NCBI GenBank assembly: GCA_964425745.1
Contig: CAYRNW010000001.1
Location: 1 to 64,000 of the forward strand
Length of the DNA stretch: 64,000 bases
Reading direction: 5' to 3'
Source: CALCNS01 sp964425745
GTDB lineage: Bacteria > Bacillota > JAAYKD01
Part shown: positions 17,221 to 25,779 of the stretch, one piece after another
Layout: each line of letters starts with the position of its first letter
How positions within the stretch are numbered: the first letter of the stretch is position 1
Made by a program: the position numbers and the translations under genes
The notes under the pieces: generated by a model
What the model saw: the letters and a program-made list of their open reading frames with translations, nothing else
What the model was told of the DNA's origin: nothing
The model's database searches: none

Positions 17221-18189
17221 ATGCGCTCATACCTCATTCGTAGAATTTTACTCATGTTTCCCGTCATACTAGGGGTTTCTATTATCATTTTCACACTGAT
17301 ATCTTTTGCTCCTGGAGATCCTTTTGCCCAGATGATTGAAGCCAACCCTAGTATGTCGAGAGCAGATTACGAGAATTTGCTGAACTCGATTGGTTACTAC
17401 GATCCAATCCCGGTTCGTTATTTAAAGTGGGCAAAGCAGGTGGTGACAGGGAACTTAGGATATTCAATTAGCCAAAAACAACCCATTGACGACATGATTG
17501 GCCGTCGGTTACAGAACACCCTGTTGCTCTCGATTCCGGCATTGATTTTGAGTACGATCATATCGATACCGTTGGGAGTGTTTTCTGCTACAAGGCAATA
17601 TTCATGGGGGGATTATTTCCTGACGATTTTAGCACTGATTGGAATTTCGATTCCAGCATTTTTCTTGGCCTTATTAATGATTAAATATTTGGCTTTTGAC
17701 ATGAAACTCTTTCCCATGCAGGGGATGGAGACAATTGCTGCACGTTTAACGGGTTTATCCTGGTTTTTCGATCGGTTGCATCACATTGCCTTGCCGCTCT
17801 CGGTTTTAACTTTAATTCAGGTGGCTGGCCGTATGCGATATACGCGTGCGAGTATGTTGGAGATTATTAATCAGGATTATATTCGCACGGCTAGAGCCAA
17901 GGGTTTGAGCGAACGCAGTGTGATTTATAAGCATGCTTTGCGAAATGCGTTAATACCGGTTATCACTGTTTTGAGTATTTCGTTGGGGACACTGCTTTCG
18001 GGAGCTATTCTAACCGAGAATGTGTTTATGTGGCCCGGCATGGGGACTTTGGTCTACCAGGCAATCTCTAATCGCGATTATCCGCTAGTAATGGCGGGTA
18101 CTATGGTGTTGGCGTTGAGTATGTTGGCAGCGAATTTGTTTGCCGACATTGCTTATGCATTTGCCGACCCGCGCATTCGTTACGATTAG
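17221..18189 (+). CDS. dppB: Peptide ABC transporter permease, DppB type
   Basis: A 322-residue inner-membrane protein with about six transmembrane helices. The N-terminal MRSYLIRRILLMFPVILGVS helix and the GDPFAQM loop are typical of DppB/OppB, and the EAA-like cytoplasmic loop is YIRTARAKGLSERSVIYKHA near 220, which contacts the ATPases. Start ATG follows GGGAGGATAAGCA. It is followed within ten bases by the partner permease. Confidence 0.93.
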   Translation: MRSYLIRRILLMFPVILGVSIIIFTLISFAPGDPFAQMIEANPSMSRADYENLLNSIGYYDPIPVRYLKWAKQVVTGNLGYSISQKQPIDDMIGRRLQNTLLLSIPALILSTIISIPLGVFSATRQYSWGDYFLTILALIGISIPAFFLALLMIKYLAFDMKLFPMQGMETIAARLTGLSWFFDRLHHIALPLSVLTLIQVAGRMRYTRASMLEIINQDYIRTARAKGLSERSVIYKHALRNALIPVITVLSISLGTLLSGAILTENVFMWPGMGTLVYQAISNRDYPLVMAGTMVLALSMLAANLFADIAYAFADPRIRYD

Positions 18190-18201
18190 GGGGGTGGAGT
18201 G

Positions 18202-19083
18202 ATGAATACGTCTACCTCGTTGAAAGTGGCGAAAGGTCAATCTCCTTGGTCGATTGCGTTAGCAAAACTATTCAAAAACAAGATGGCGATCGTGGCGCTG
18301 GTGGTCATCATCATCCTGATTGGGCTGGCTTTGTTTGCTCCGTTGATCACGAAATTTGATCCAGATAAAATCGATTTAACAAATCGACATCAGCCACCTG
18401 GTAGTGTGAATTTGTTGGGTACCGATGATTACGGACGCGATGTTTTCACGCGGCTGATTTTCGGCACTCGGGCTTCGCTGTTGGTTGGCTTTGTTTCGAC
18501 CAGTATTTCTGTGACGATTGGGGTGCTCTTAGGGGCGCTTTCAGGGTATTACGGAGGCTGGATTGATGTCATTGTCATGCGTTTAGTCGATATCTTTATG
18601 TGCTTTCCGTTTTTCCTCATGGCAATTGTCTTAGCGGCGATTCTGGGACCGAGCATATATACGGTCATGATCGTTTCCGGTGTGTTGAGTTGGCCCAGTT
18701 TAGCACGAATGGTGCGAGCAGAAGTACTGACCCTAAAGAAACGAGAATTCGTGGAAGCAGCACGAGCCCTGGGTTTAAATGTGCCGAGTATGATCTTTAC
18801 TCATGTCTTACCCAATGTGTTCTCTGTCATTATCGTCTATGCAACCTTAGGAATTGCAGGGGGCATTTTAGGGGAAGCGGGGTTGAGTTATTTGGGTTTA
18901 GGGGTCAAGCAGCCACAACCGAGCTGGGGGAATATGTTGTCCTCGGCGCAGAGTATGGCCGCGTTGATGTTTTATCCCTGGCTGTGGATTCCACCGGGGA
19001 TTATGATTTTTGTAACAACGTTATCTATCAATATTTTTGGTGATGCTCTGCGCGATACACTGGATCCAAAACAGAAAAAGTAA
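18202..19083 (+). CDS. dppC: Peptide ABC transporter permease, DppC type
   Basis: A 293-residue permease with an N-terminal helix (MAIVALVVIIILIGLALFAP), the HLLGTDDYGRDVFTRL-like stretch (LLGTDDYGRDVFTRLIFG) that marks DppC/OppC, and the EAA loop FVEAARALGLNVPSMIFTHV near 190. It forms the translocation pore with DppB. GTG 18199 immediately precedes ATG 18202; I chose the ATG because GGGGTGGAG is better spaced to it. The ATPase gene follows after 14 bases. Confidence 0.93.
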   Translation: MNTSTSLKVAKGQSPWSIALAKLFKNKMAIVALVVIIILIGLALFAPLITKFDPDKIDLTNRHQPPGSVNLLGTDDYGRDVFTRLIFGTRASLLVGFVSTSISVTIGVLLGALSGYYGGWIDVIVMRLVDIFMCFPFFLMAIVLAAILGPSIYTVMIVSGVLSWPSLARMVRAEVLTLKKREFVEAARALGLNVPSMIFTHVLPNVFSVIIVYATLGIAGGILGEAGLSYLGLGVKQPQPSWGNMLSSAQSMAALMFYPWLWIPPGIMIFVTTLSINIFGDALRDTLDPKQKK

Positions 19084-19097
19084 GGAGGTCCGTGTTT

Positions 19098-20081
19098 ATG
19101 GAGAAAGTATTATCTGTCGTAGACCTTTCTATCAATTTTCACACCTCCGAAGGTTTAGTTCGGGCTGTGCGTGGGGTTGATTTCGATATTTATGAAGGCG
19201 AAGTGGTGGGCTTAGTGGGGGAGTCGGGTTGCGGTAAGAGCGTGACCAGCTTCGCGACCATGGGTTTACTACCGAAGCCGGAAGGAATCTTGGAACGAGG
19301 ATTGATTGAGTTTCAAGGACGCGATTTGGCGAACTTGACCGATGAAGAAATGCAACACATTCGTGGGAATGAGATTGCGATGATTTTCCAGGAGCCGATG
19401 ACGGCCTTGAACCCAGTGTTGACCATTGGTGAGCAGTTGGGCGAAGTGTTGGATGTGCATTTGGGTATTCCCTTGGGGAGTAAGGAAAATGCACAAAGAT
19501 GTATTGAAAATCTGAACTTGGTTGGCTTGCCGCGAGCGGAGCAGGTGCTGAAGGAGTATCCCCATCAGTTTTCGGGCGGAATGCGTCAGCGAATTATGAT
19601 TGCTATGGCTTTGAGTTGTAATCCTAAATTGCTGATTGCCGACGAACCGACGACGGCTCTGGACGTGACCATTCAGGCACAAATCTTGGACTTGCTGCGC
19701 AACCTCAAGGAGCAAATGAATACGGCGATTTTGTTTATCACGCACGATTTGGGTGTGATTTATGAAATGGCAAATCGGGTTTTAGTAATGTACGCTGGGA
19801 AGATTGTGGAAGAGGGAGATACCAAGGAAATTTTTGCAGCACCGATGCATCCGTATACGCAAGGTTTGATGCGGTCGCGTCCGGGAAGAGCGCAGAAAGA
19901 GGAAGCGTTGTATTGTATTCCAGGGATGGTTCCGAGTGGCAAAGAAGTCATTCAAGGGTGTGCTTTTGCACCTCGGTGCGAGCATAGCTTTGATTTGTGC
20001 AGAACCGAGTGCCCGCAGTTGGTTGCAGTTTCAGATAAGCATAAAGTAGCATGTCATTTGATCAGCAAAGGAGGGCGATGA
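19098..20081 (+). CDS. dppD: Peptide ABC transporter ATP-binding protein, DppD type
   Basis: A 327-residue ATPase with Walker A GESGCGKS near 43, signature FSGGMRQRI near 157 and Walker B LLIADEPTTALD near 178. The C-terminal cysteine cluster (CAFAPRCEHSFDLC) is the oligopeptide/dipeptide transporter domain, which may bind an iron-sulfur cluster in this family. ATG 19098 is eight bases from AAGGAGG; GTG 19092 is too close to it. It pairs with the ATPase gene two bases downstream. Confidence 0.94.
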   Translation: MEKVLSVVDLSINFHTSEGLVRAVRGVDFDIYEGEVVGLVGESGCGKSVTSFATMGLLPKPEGILERGLIEFQGRDLANLTDEEMQHIRGNEIAMIFQEPMTALNPVLTIGEQLGEVLDVHLGIPLGSKENAQRCIENLNLVGLPRAEQVLKEYPHQFSGGMRQRIMIAMALSCNPKLLIADEPTTALDVTIQAQILDLLRNLKEQMNTAILFITHDLGVIYEMANRVLVMYAGKIVEEGDTKEIFAAPMHPYTQGLMRSRPGRAQKEEALYCIPGMVPSGKEVIQGCAFAPRCEHSFDLCRTECPQLVAVSDKHKVACHLISKGGR

Positions 20082-20082
20082 G

Positions 20083-21069
20083 ATGAATCTTCCTTTGATT
20101 ACGGTCGAGAATTTGAAAACACATTTTCCGCTGTATGGCGGTGTGTTTTCGAGGCAGATTGGTGCGGTGCGCGCAGTCGATGGGGTAAGTTTTGAGATCT
20201 ACGAAGGGGAGACCTTTGGCTTAGTGGGGGAGTCGGGTTGCGGAAAGTCGACCGTGGGGCGGAGTATTCTGCGATTGTTGAATCCTACACAAGGGAAAGT
20301 TGTTTTCCAGGATAACGTGCTTTTTGATGTGGACGAAAAGATTTGGCTACCGGAGGAAGAGATGCGCCTGCTACGACGCAACATGCAGATCATCTTCCAG
20401 GACCCGTTTGCATCGCTTGACCCGCGGATGAGTGTGGGTGCGATTGTTTCGGAGGGGGTGGTGGCGCATAAGCTGGCCAGCCGCAAAGAGGCAGCCGAGA
20501 TGACGATTGATTTATTGGAGCGGTGCGGTATTGCCGGGGAGAATATTGGCAAGTATCCGCATGAGTTTTCGGGGGGACAGCGGCAGCGAATCAGTATTGC
20601 GCGCGCGCTATCCTTAAGCCCGAAGTTTCTGGTATGCGATGAGCCGATTGCAGCGTTGGATGTTTCGATTCAGGCGCAGATTTTGACCTTGATGCAAAAG
20701 CTGAAACAGGAATTGATGCTGACCTACTTGTTTATTTCACACGATTTGGGCGTAATCCGCTATTTTTGTGACCGCATTGCTGTGATGTATTTGGGTTCTT
20801 TTGTGGAAACAGGGACCAGCGAGCAGTTGTTTAAAAACCCGCAGCACCCGTATACGCAAGCGTTGTTGTCTTCGATGCCGGTGTTAGACAGTGGTATGAC
20901 CGGAGAGCGAATTGTCTTAAAGGGCAATGTGCCGAGCCCCGCCAACCCGCCCAGTGGCTGCAAGTTTCATACGCGATGCCCTTATGCCATGGAGCGGTGT
21001 AAAAGCGAAACACCGAAGATGGTGGAGAGGGACGCGGGACACTTTGCTGCTTGTTGGTTGTTGAAGTAG
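20083..21069 (+). CDS. dppF: Peptide ABC transporter ATP-binding protein, DppF type
   Basis: A 328-residue ATPase, last of the transporter operon. Walker A GESGCGKSTVGR near 50, signature FSGGQRQRI near 163, Walker B FLVCDEPIAALD near 184 and a C-terminal cysteine motif SGCKFHTRCPYAMERC near 300 are all present, so both ATPases of the heterodimer look functional. The start is two bases past the dppD stop with AAAGGAGGGCG upstream. Confidence 0.94.
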   Translation: MNLPLITVENLKTHFPLYGGVFSRQIGAVRAVDGVSFEIYEGETFGLVGESGCGKSTVGRSILRLLNPTQGKVVFQDNVLFDVDEKIWLPEEEMRLLRRNMQIIFQDPFASLDPRMSVGAIVSEGVVAHKLASRKEAAEMTIDLLERCGIAGENIGKYPHEFSGGQRQRISIARALSLSPKFLVCDEPIAALDVSIQAQILTLMQKLKQELMLTYLFISHDLGVIRYFCDRIAVMYLGSFVETGTSEQLFKNPQHPYTQALLSSMPVLDSGMTGERIVLKGNVPSPANPPSGCKFHTRCPYAMERCKSETPKMVERDAGHFAACWLLK

Positions 21070-21213
21070 AAGATGCGGTATAGGGATTGGGTATAGTGTA
21101 TTGGGGATGTTGTATTTTGTATAGTGTATTGATTATAAGGATGAGTTGTTGTTAATAATTTCGGTGATTGAATTGGCTTTGCGAATGCTTGAAATGAGAT
21201 TGGAGGGATGGCA

Positions 21214-21369
21214 GTGAAAATGAAACAGAACGGGGAAGATAGAAACCGCGTAACCTTCAAAGAATTTTGGGCAATTTGCATGGCTCAATATTGGGCAGCT
21301 CTTCCTGGCTTAATGATTATGATTGGCGTGCTACTGGGAGCTTATTTTTTAGTAGAATGGCTGTTTTAA
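21214..21369 (+). CDS. Small single-span membrane protein
   Basis: A 51-residue frame starting GTG 21214, with TGGAGGG at 21201-21207; ATG 21208 directly abuts that site and is less likely. Residues 1-20 are charged, then LPGLMIMIGVLLGAYFLVEW forms one transmembrane helix near the C-terminus. It follows the dpp operon by about 140 bases and might be an accessory membrane peptide, but I do not recognise it. A palindromic repeat begins at its stop. Confidence 0.5.
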   Translation: MKMKQNGEDRNRVTFKEFWAICMAQYWAALPGLMIMIGVLLGAYFLVEWLF

Positions 21370-21420
21370 TAGGGGACGGTTCCTTTTACAGGGTGGGGAC
21401 AGTCCCCACCCTGTAAAAAA
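21370..21420. repeat. Palindromic REP pair
   Basis: A partial GGGGACGGTTCC unit followed by a perfect TTTACAGGGTGGGGAC / GTCCCCACCCTGTAAA palindrome, directly at the stop of the small membrane protein gene. Confidence 0.85.
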
Positions 21421-21496
21421 TGTAGGACAACAGTGAGCGGAGAGATTATTTTGCGAGAAGGAAGGCCGCGGTAAAAGTCTATCTTGTTTCATAAAA

Positions 21497-21540
21497 AAAT
21501 GACGGAGCAGCAGGCCGAAAGGCTTTTGTTGCTTCGTCAA
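21497..21540 (+). pseudogene. Fragment of the nucleotidyltransferase gene
   Basis: 44 bases beginning AAATGACGGAGCAGCAGG match 36963-37006 within the nucleotidyltransferase gene with one difference. Nothing on either side continues the match, and the fragment lies 15 kb from the larger copy. It is a displaced scrap of that gene or of a close paralog. Confidence 0.7.
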
Positions 21541-21577
21541 ATTATTATGAAACTCTCTTTGCTGGATGTGTATGCAA

Positions 21578-21997
21578 TTATATTAGGTTTTTAGCAAGTT
21601 CGATTAATTGAACTTCTTCGTCGTTCTCAGGTATGGGTGACACAATTCCATGAGCTTTTTTCTTACCGGTTGAATCGACGCAAACAAAAGAGAGGAAGCC
21701 GTCGACTGAAATATCGGAACCATCGATATCGGTTACCTTTCCGTAAACTTTAATGCTGGTTGTTCCAGTTAGTACAACTTGACTGGTGATTTGGATGATT
21801 TGCCCTTTTTTGGCTGGTTTGGAGAATTTCATTCCGTGCAGCTTCACGCAGACAATTTCTTCAGGATTTCCGTGTAAGTTTGCGGCGGCAATAAAGCAGC
21901 TCTCCACGAACCATTCGCTCATTCTTCCTGCAAATAAAGTGCCATGATGATTAAGATCTTCGGATTTTACGTGCCTTGTAGTGCTATACTTCTTCAT
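21578..21997 (-). CDS. Acyl-CoA thioesterase, hotdog fold (YkhA/YciA-like)
   Basis: A 139-residue single hotdog domain. The HHGTLFAGRMSEW stretch at 17-29 carries the conserved turn and the catalytic acid region of the YciA/BACH group, and VCVKLHGMKF near 52 belongs to the substrate strand. It should hydrolyse acyl-CoA thioesters in the cytoplasm. ATG 21997 is preceded by AGGAGG; the upstream extension to 22063 has no site. Single gene, convergent with the preceding unit. Confidence 0.85.
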   Translation of the reverse strand: MKKYSTTRHVKSEDLNHHGTLFAGRMSEWFVESCFIAAANLHGNPEEIVCVKLHGMKFSKPAKKGQIIQITSQVVLTGTTSIKVYGKVTDIDGSDISVDGFLSFVCVDSTGKKKAHGIVSPIPENDEEVQLIELAKNLI

Positions 21998-22181
21998 AAA
22001 AAACCTCCTGCTAGTATTGCTTTGATTTTTAGATAATGATAAAATATTCCACGTACGTCGCATAAAACCTCTTAAGGACGGTCAATAATCACTCAAATGG
22101 ATGGTTTTCGCCGCTAAGTAGATCGATAGAAAGCGTTTAACAAATGCAGACGCCCTTACTTTAGAAAGGGAGTATAGAATT

Positions 22182-22577
22182 ATGAATGCGGAAGAACGTG
22201 AAATAGGATTATCAGTGACAGAAAAAGAAGAGATCAATCCGTGTGGGACTTACTGTGGGAAATGTGATGATTATGGTGGAGTATGCGATGGATGCCGGAA
22301 TCGAAACGGAATTCCGTTGTGGTATCATCTGTATGGTAGAAAAGAAACTTGCGGCTACTTTCAATGTTGTGCAGCATCTGGTAAACATGATTGCTCAGAA
22401 TGCAGTCAATTACCCTGCGAAAAGTATTTTGAATATCCTGATCCAAATATGAGTGACGAGTTTAAACAGATGTGGTTTAAATTACGTATCGACAATTTTA
22501 ACGAAATACTCTTAACATCTAAGATCGTAATTGAAGGTGATTTTCAAAAAAACCTTTTGAAGTTTAAGAAGAAGTAG
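22182..22577 (+). CDS. DUF3795 cysteine-rich protein
   Basis: A 131-residue protein with the CGxYCGxC and VCDGC arrangement at 21-43, then CGYFQCC near 63, HDCSEC near 75 and PCEKYF near 83. This is the DUF3795 pattern, thought to bind zinc or another metal. No biochemical role is known to me. ATG 22182 follows GAAAGGGAG. Monocistronic. Confidence 0.8.
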   Translation: MNAEEREIGLSVTEKEEINPCGTYCGKCDDYGGVCDGCRNRNGIPLWYHLYGRKETCGYFQCCAASGKHDCSECSQLPCEKYFEYPDPNMSDEFKQMWFKLRIDNFNEILLTSKIVIEGDFQKNLLKFKKK

Positions 22578-22683
22578 TATTATTAGAAGGTGTTTACTTG
22601 CTACGTGCAATTTAATCATGAGGGCGTAAGTCTATCTGGTTTTACATTGTTCTAGAAGCTTAGGAGGGGAGGTTCAGAGGTTT

Positions 22684-24228
22684 ATGAAGAAACCCAAACA
22701 GTTGTTGGGGTTGTTTTTGAGCCTATGCCTCCTTTTCTTGGTTTCCGCTTTTATTTTGATAAGCCTAAGCGGGAATGTGGGAGAAGCAGTCATTGATTTA
22801 CCCATGAGGCTGGATGAGAATTTAACATTTAAAGTATACTATGGTCCTATGGACGAAAAGATTCTCCAAGATTTGTTACGCTACAATATGGTCATTGTTG
22901 AACCAGCCCATTTATCGGATGCTGACTTGCTTAAGCTACAACAAGCAGGTGTAAGGGTGATTGGGTATCAATCCTTAATAGAAATCGGGAAATGGGATGT
23001 TGATCTTCTAGACAAACTTTCTAGCGAGGATATACTAAATGAACAAACGGGAGATAAAGGGCCTATTGCTAATCCGTTATCGGAGCATTATAGAGTGATT
23101 TGGACGAAAGCACTGGAGGCAAGGATTAAATACAGGGGTTTCGATGGTGTTTTTTTAGACACTATGGATGATATTCTGCTCATAGATAAGGGTCAAAGGG
23201 CTGAAGTGATTCAGGGTACTGTAGAGTGGATCGCCAATATGAAAATGGATTCCCCGGAGATGTTGTTTATACAAAACCGTGGTTTTGATGTGTTTTTGCA
23301 AGGGTCAGCACGGAATGTGGATGGCCTTTTATGGGAGAATTTTGATTCGCTGCGCATGAATTCAGACGCGCAATATACCAAGCTTATAATGGACGTGAAT
23401 CGGGATTCGACGCGGTTTGGGGCAAGAATCATGGGGCTCAACAGGCTTCATAATGCTGAGAATTTGGCTTTTTGTGTTGAAAATAAATGGTTGCATGCTT
23501 ATGCACCGTGGGGTACTTATTCAAAGTATTATTTTGATGATCAGACAAAATTGGATTGGATTTATAAGGGAATCATTGACCCGGAGTGGGTCCTAACAAA
23601 AGAAAGCTGGTTTGTTGAAGAAGGGGCACTGGAGCCAGCTACAGTTAAAAAAGCCAAGGATGTTGGTATAAAAATGGATCTTGTTTTGAATATTGGAGCA
23701 ATGGATAAGTCGGCTGTGATTGAGCAACATCTTGAAGATGCAGCACTAGATAACGAGAATGCAATAGACTCCAATACCTTCATTTTGAACAATACGGCGG
23801 ACGTATACACGGAGTACTTCTTGTCACGCATTCTTGATGCGAAGCAAATCGGGTATAGTGGTGTATTATTGGCTGGAACAAAGAATTGGTATAAGGTTTC
23901 GACTATAGATAGTCCTTCAAGATTAGAGTTATACAATGGGTATACCATTTTTTTGAGAAGAATTCGAGGGGAGTTTCCGGAGATGAGTCTTTATCAATAC
24001 GAAGGGATCATGGTCCTTACTCCGGAGGCGGCGTCTTTTTTAGATGGCTTTGTCTGGACCGAATTCGCCGATTCCTTATACAGTACGGATGCTTGGCAAC
24101 AGCAGCAAATAGATCGTTTGAGCCAGACTGCCAAAACCAACGATTGGGAAGTCTTCATTTTCTCAGGAGACAAAACCAAAGAGGTCCGTGATTACTGTCT
24201 GGAGCAGGGGTATAGTTATATAGAGTAG
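22684..24228 (+). CDS. Membrane-anchored GH114-like TIM-barrel protein, paralog B
   Basis: A 514-residue paralog of the 13680 protein, alignable along its whole length. One N-terminal membrane helix (FLSLCLLFLVSAFILISL) is followed by VYYGPMDEK, GFDGVFLDTMDD, QNRGFDVFLQG and GLLWENF, then a second, less conserved half (GYSGVLLAGTKNWY, YEGIMVL, GFVWTEFADS). Compared with paralog A it has a longer region (about residues 335-385) between the halves. The first half keeps the candidate catalytic aspartates, so glycoside hydrolysis is plausible; the target polymer is unknown. The two paralogs bracket the peptide transporter. It is preceded by AGGAGGGGAGG. Confidence 0.75.
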   Translation: MKKPKQLLGLFLSLCLLFLVSAFILISLSGNVGEAVIDLPMRLDENLTFKVYYGPMDEKILQDLLRYNMVIVEPAHLSDADLLKLQQAGVRVIGYQSLIEIGKWDVDLLDKLSSEDILNEQTGDKGPIANPLSEHYRVIWTKALEARIKYRGFDGVFLDTMDDILLIDKGQRAEVIQGTVEWIANMKMDSPEMLFIQNRGFDVFLQGSARNVDGLLWENFDSLRMNSDAQYTKLIMDVNRDSTRFGARIMGLNRLHNAENLAFCVENKWLHAYAPWGTYSKYYFDDQTKLDWIYKGIIDPEWVLTKESWFVEEGALEPATVKKAKDVGIKMDLVLNIGAMDKSAVIEQHLEDAALDNENAIDSNTFILNNTADVYTEYFLSRILDAKQIGYSGVLLAGTKNWYKVSTIDSPSRLELYNGYTIFLRRIRGEFPEMSLYQYEGIMVLTPEAASFLDGFVWTEFADSLYSTDAWQQQQIDRLSQTAKTNDWEVFIFSGDKTKEVRDYCLEQGYSYIE

Positions 24229-24237
24229 ATAGATAGG

Positions 24238-24324
24238 CGGGACGGTTCTCTCCTTTTTTACAGGGTGGGGACAGTCCCCACCCTGTAAATTTCGCACCTG
24301 GGGTCTGACCCCTTTTTGTAAAAT
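24238..24324. repeat. Cluster of three palindromic repeats
   Basis: A GGACGGTTCTCTCC unit, a perfect TTTACAGGGTGGGGAC / GTCCCCACCCTGTAAA unit, and a GGGGTCTGACCCC unit whose arms do not match each other (TTTCGCAC on the left, GTAAAA on the right), as if formed by recombination between units. Confidence 0.85.
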
Positions 24325-24353
24325 AGGTTGCTTTGTTGGAAGGAGTCGTTTAA

Positions 24354-24878
24354 TTGGGTATTGGAATAATGGTTTGCGGCCTAAACGGAAGTGGGAAAAG
24401 CACATTAGGGAAAGCTCTTGCTGATGCGCTTGGATTTCACTTTATTGATATTGAGGATTTGTATTTTCCAAAATCTTCTTCCGATTATCTTTATGCCAAT
24501 CCTCGTTCCCGTGATGAAGTTGAAAGAAGGCTTCTAAATGAAGGTAAGACATTCGAGAACTTTGTTTTTGCAGCGGTCAAAGGAGATTACGGGGCAGAAA
24601 TTCTATCTTTATTCACATATGCTGTTTTGATCAGCATTCCGAAAGAGATTCGTATGAAACGCGTTCGCGAGCGTTCCTATTTGAAGTTCGGTAAGAGGAT
24701 GCTGCCGGGTGGAGATTTGTATGACCAAGAAGAAGCTTTCTTTAAAATGGTGGCTTCCAGAACGGAACAGTATGTTGAAGATTGGGTTAACTCACTTCAA
24801 TGCGATATCATTCGTGTGGACGGGACAAAACACGTTGCAGAAAATCTTCCTATTATTATAAAGAGGATAACGGGCTGA
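24354..24878 (+). CDS. P-loop nucleotide/small-molecule kinase-like protein
   Basis: A 174-residue P-loop protein with Walker A GLNGSGKST near residue 8 and a DIEDLYF acid-rich stretch near 32 that would orient the acceptor, as in shikimate and adenylate kinases. The MKRVRERSYLKFG segment resembles a lid with arginines. The substrate is not predictable. TTG 24354 is eight bases from AAGGAG and is preferred; an internal ATG at 24369 would leave almost nothing before the P-loop. Confidence 0.7.
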   Translation: MGIGIMVCGLNGSGKSTLGKALADALGFHFIDIEDLYFPKSSSDYLYANPRSRDEVERRLLNEGKTFENFVFAAVKGDYGAEILSLFTYAVLISIPKEIRMKRVRERSYLKFGKRMLPGGDLYDQEEAFFKMVASRTEQYVEDWVNSLQCDIIRVDGTKHVAENLPIIIKRITG

Positions 24879-24986
24879 ACTGGACTTCGAGAAAATTGTA
24901 GTGTAGGAATTGATGCAAATCCATCTCGTTGGGTTAAACGAAGTGCTACATTACGAAAAGCATTAAACACAAAGGAGGTTTTTAAT

Positions 24987-25547
24987 ATGATACACAAAGG
25001 GACAATTACGCTTGAAACAGATAGGTTGGTTCTGCGACGCTTTTCTGATGATGCAGAGGCTGTGTTTAAGAATTGGGCAAATGACCCGGAAGTCACGAAG
25101 TTTTTAATGTGGTTACCGCATGCTAACGTGGGTGCAAGCCGAGCTTGGTGCATTCATAATGTAAATGCATACGCGGCTGAGAACTATTACAGTTGGGTGA
25201 TTGTACCTAAAACGCTCGGAGAACCGATAGGAAGTATCTCGGCGGTGAAGCTCGATGACAAGATCTCCATGGCGCATATTGGTTATTGTATTGGCAGGAA
25301 CTGGTGGCATAAAGGATATACGACTGAAGCTTTGAAAGCGATTGTGAAGTTCTTGTTCGAAGAGGTTGATGTGAATCGTATTGAAGCACGTCATGATACT
25401 CGTAATGCTAATTCGGGGTATGTGATGGAGAAAGCAGGTATGAAGTACGAGGGAACCCACCGGCAAGCGGATTGGAATAACTCGGGCTTGTGCGATGCGG
25501 CGTATTATGCGATTTTGGCGGAAGAGTATTTTAAAGAGGGAAAGTAA
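24987..25547 (+). CDS. GNAT N-acetyltransferase, RimJ/RimL type
   Basis: A 186-residue GNAT enzyme. LETDRLVLRRF at the start is the standard RimJ/L opening, IGYCIGRNWWHKGYTTEALK near 95 is motif A with the acetyl-CoA pyrophosphate loop, and NSGYVMEKAGMKYEG near 140 is motif B. It probably acetylates a protein N-terminus or small amine. AAAGGAGG precedes the ATG. Confidence 0.88.
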   Translation: MIHKGTITLETDRLVLRRFSDDAEAVFKNWANDPEVTKFLMWLPHANVGASRAWCIHNVNAYAAENYYSWVIVPKTLGEPIGSISAVKLDDKISMAHIGYCIGRNWWHKGYTTEALKAIVKFLFEEVDVNRIEARHDTRNANSGYVMEKAGMKYEGTHRQADWNNSGLCDAAYYAILAEEYFKEGK

Positions 25548-25584
25548 GCGCTCAAAGATCCTTCCGAGCTCTTCTAGTTGGGTA

Positions 25585-25717
25585 GTTGGGGACGGTTCTC
25601 TCCCCTTGAAATTTACCTTTTATTTGGATGTTTTTCGCATTTGGGGTCTGACCCCTTGTGCGAAATATCCCTGTGCGAAGTATTTTCAACCTAGGGACTG
25701 TCCCTACCTTGAAATTT
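25585..25717. repeat. Cluster of three palindromic repeats
   Basis: A GGGGACGGTTCTCTCC unit, then TTTCGCATTTGGGGTCTGAC / CCC..GTGCGAAA, then TTTTCAACCTAGGGACTGTC / CCTACCTTGAAAA. All three core types occur in this 130-base gap before the DUF5050 lipoprotein. Confidence 0.8.
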
Positions 25718-25779
25718 TGGTTGCATTTACCTCCGTTTTGGTATAAAATTGGGAAGAAATGGATATTGGAGGTCTTATA

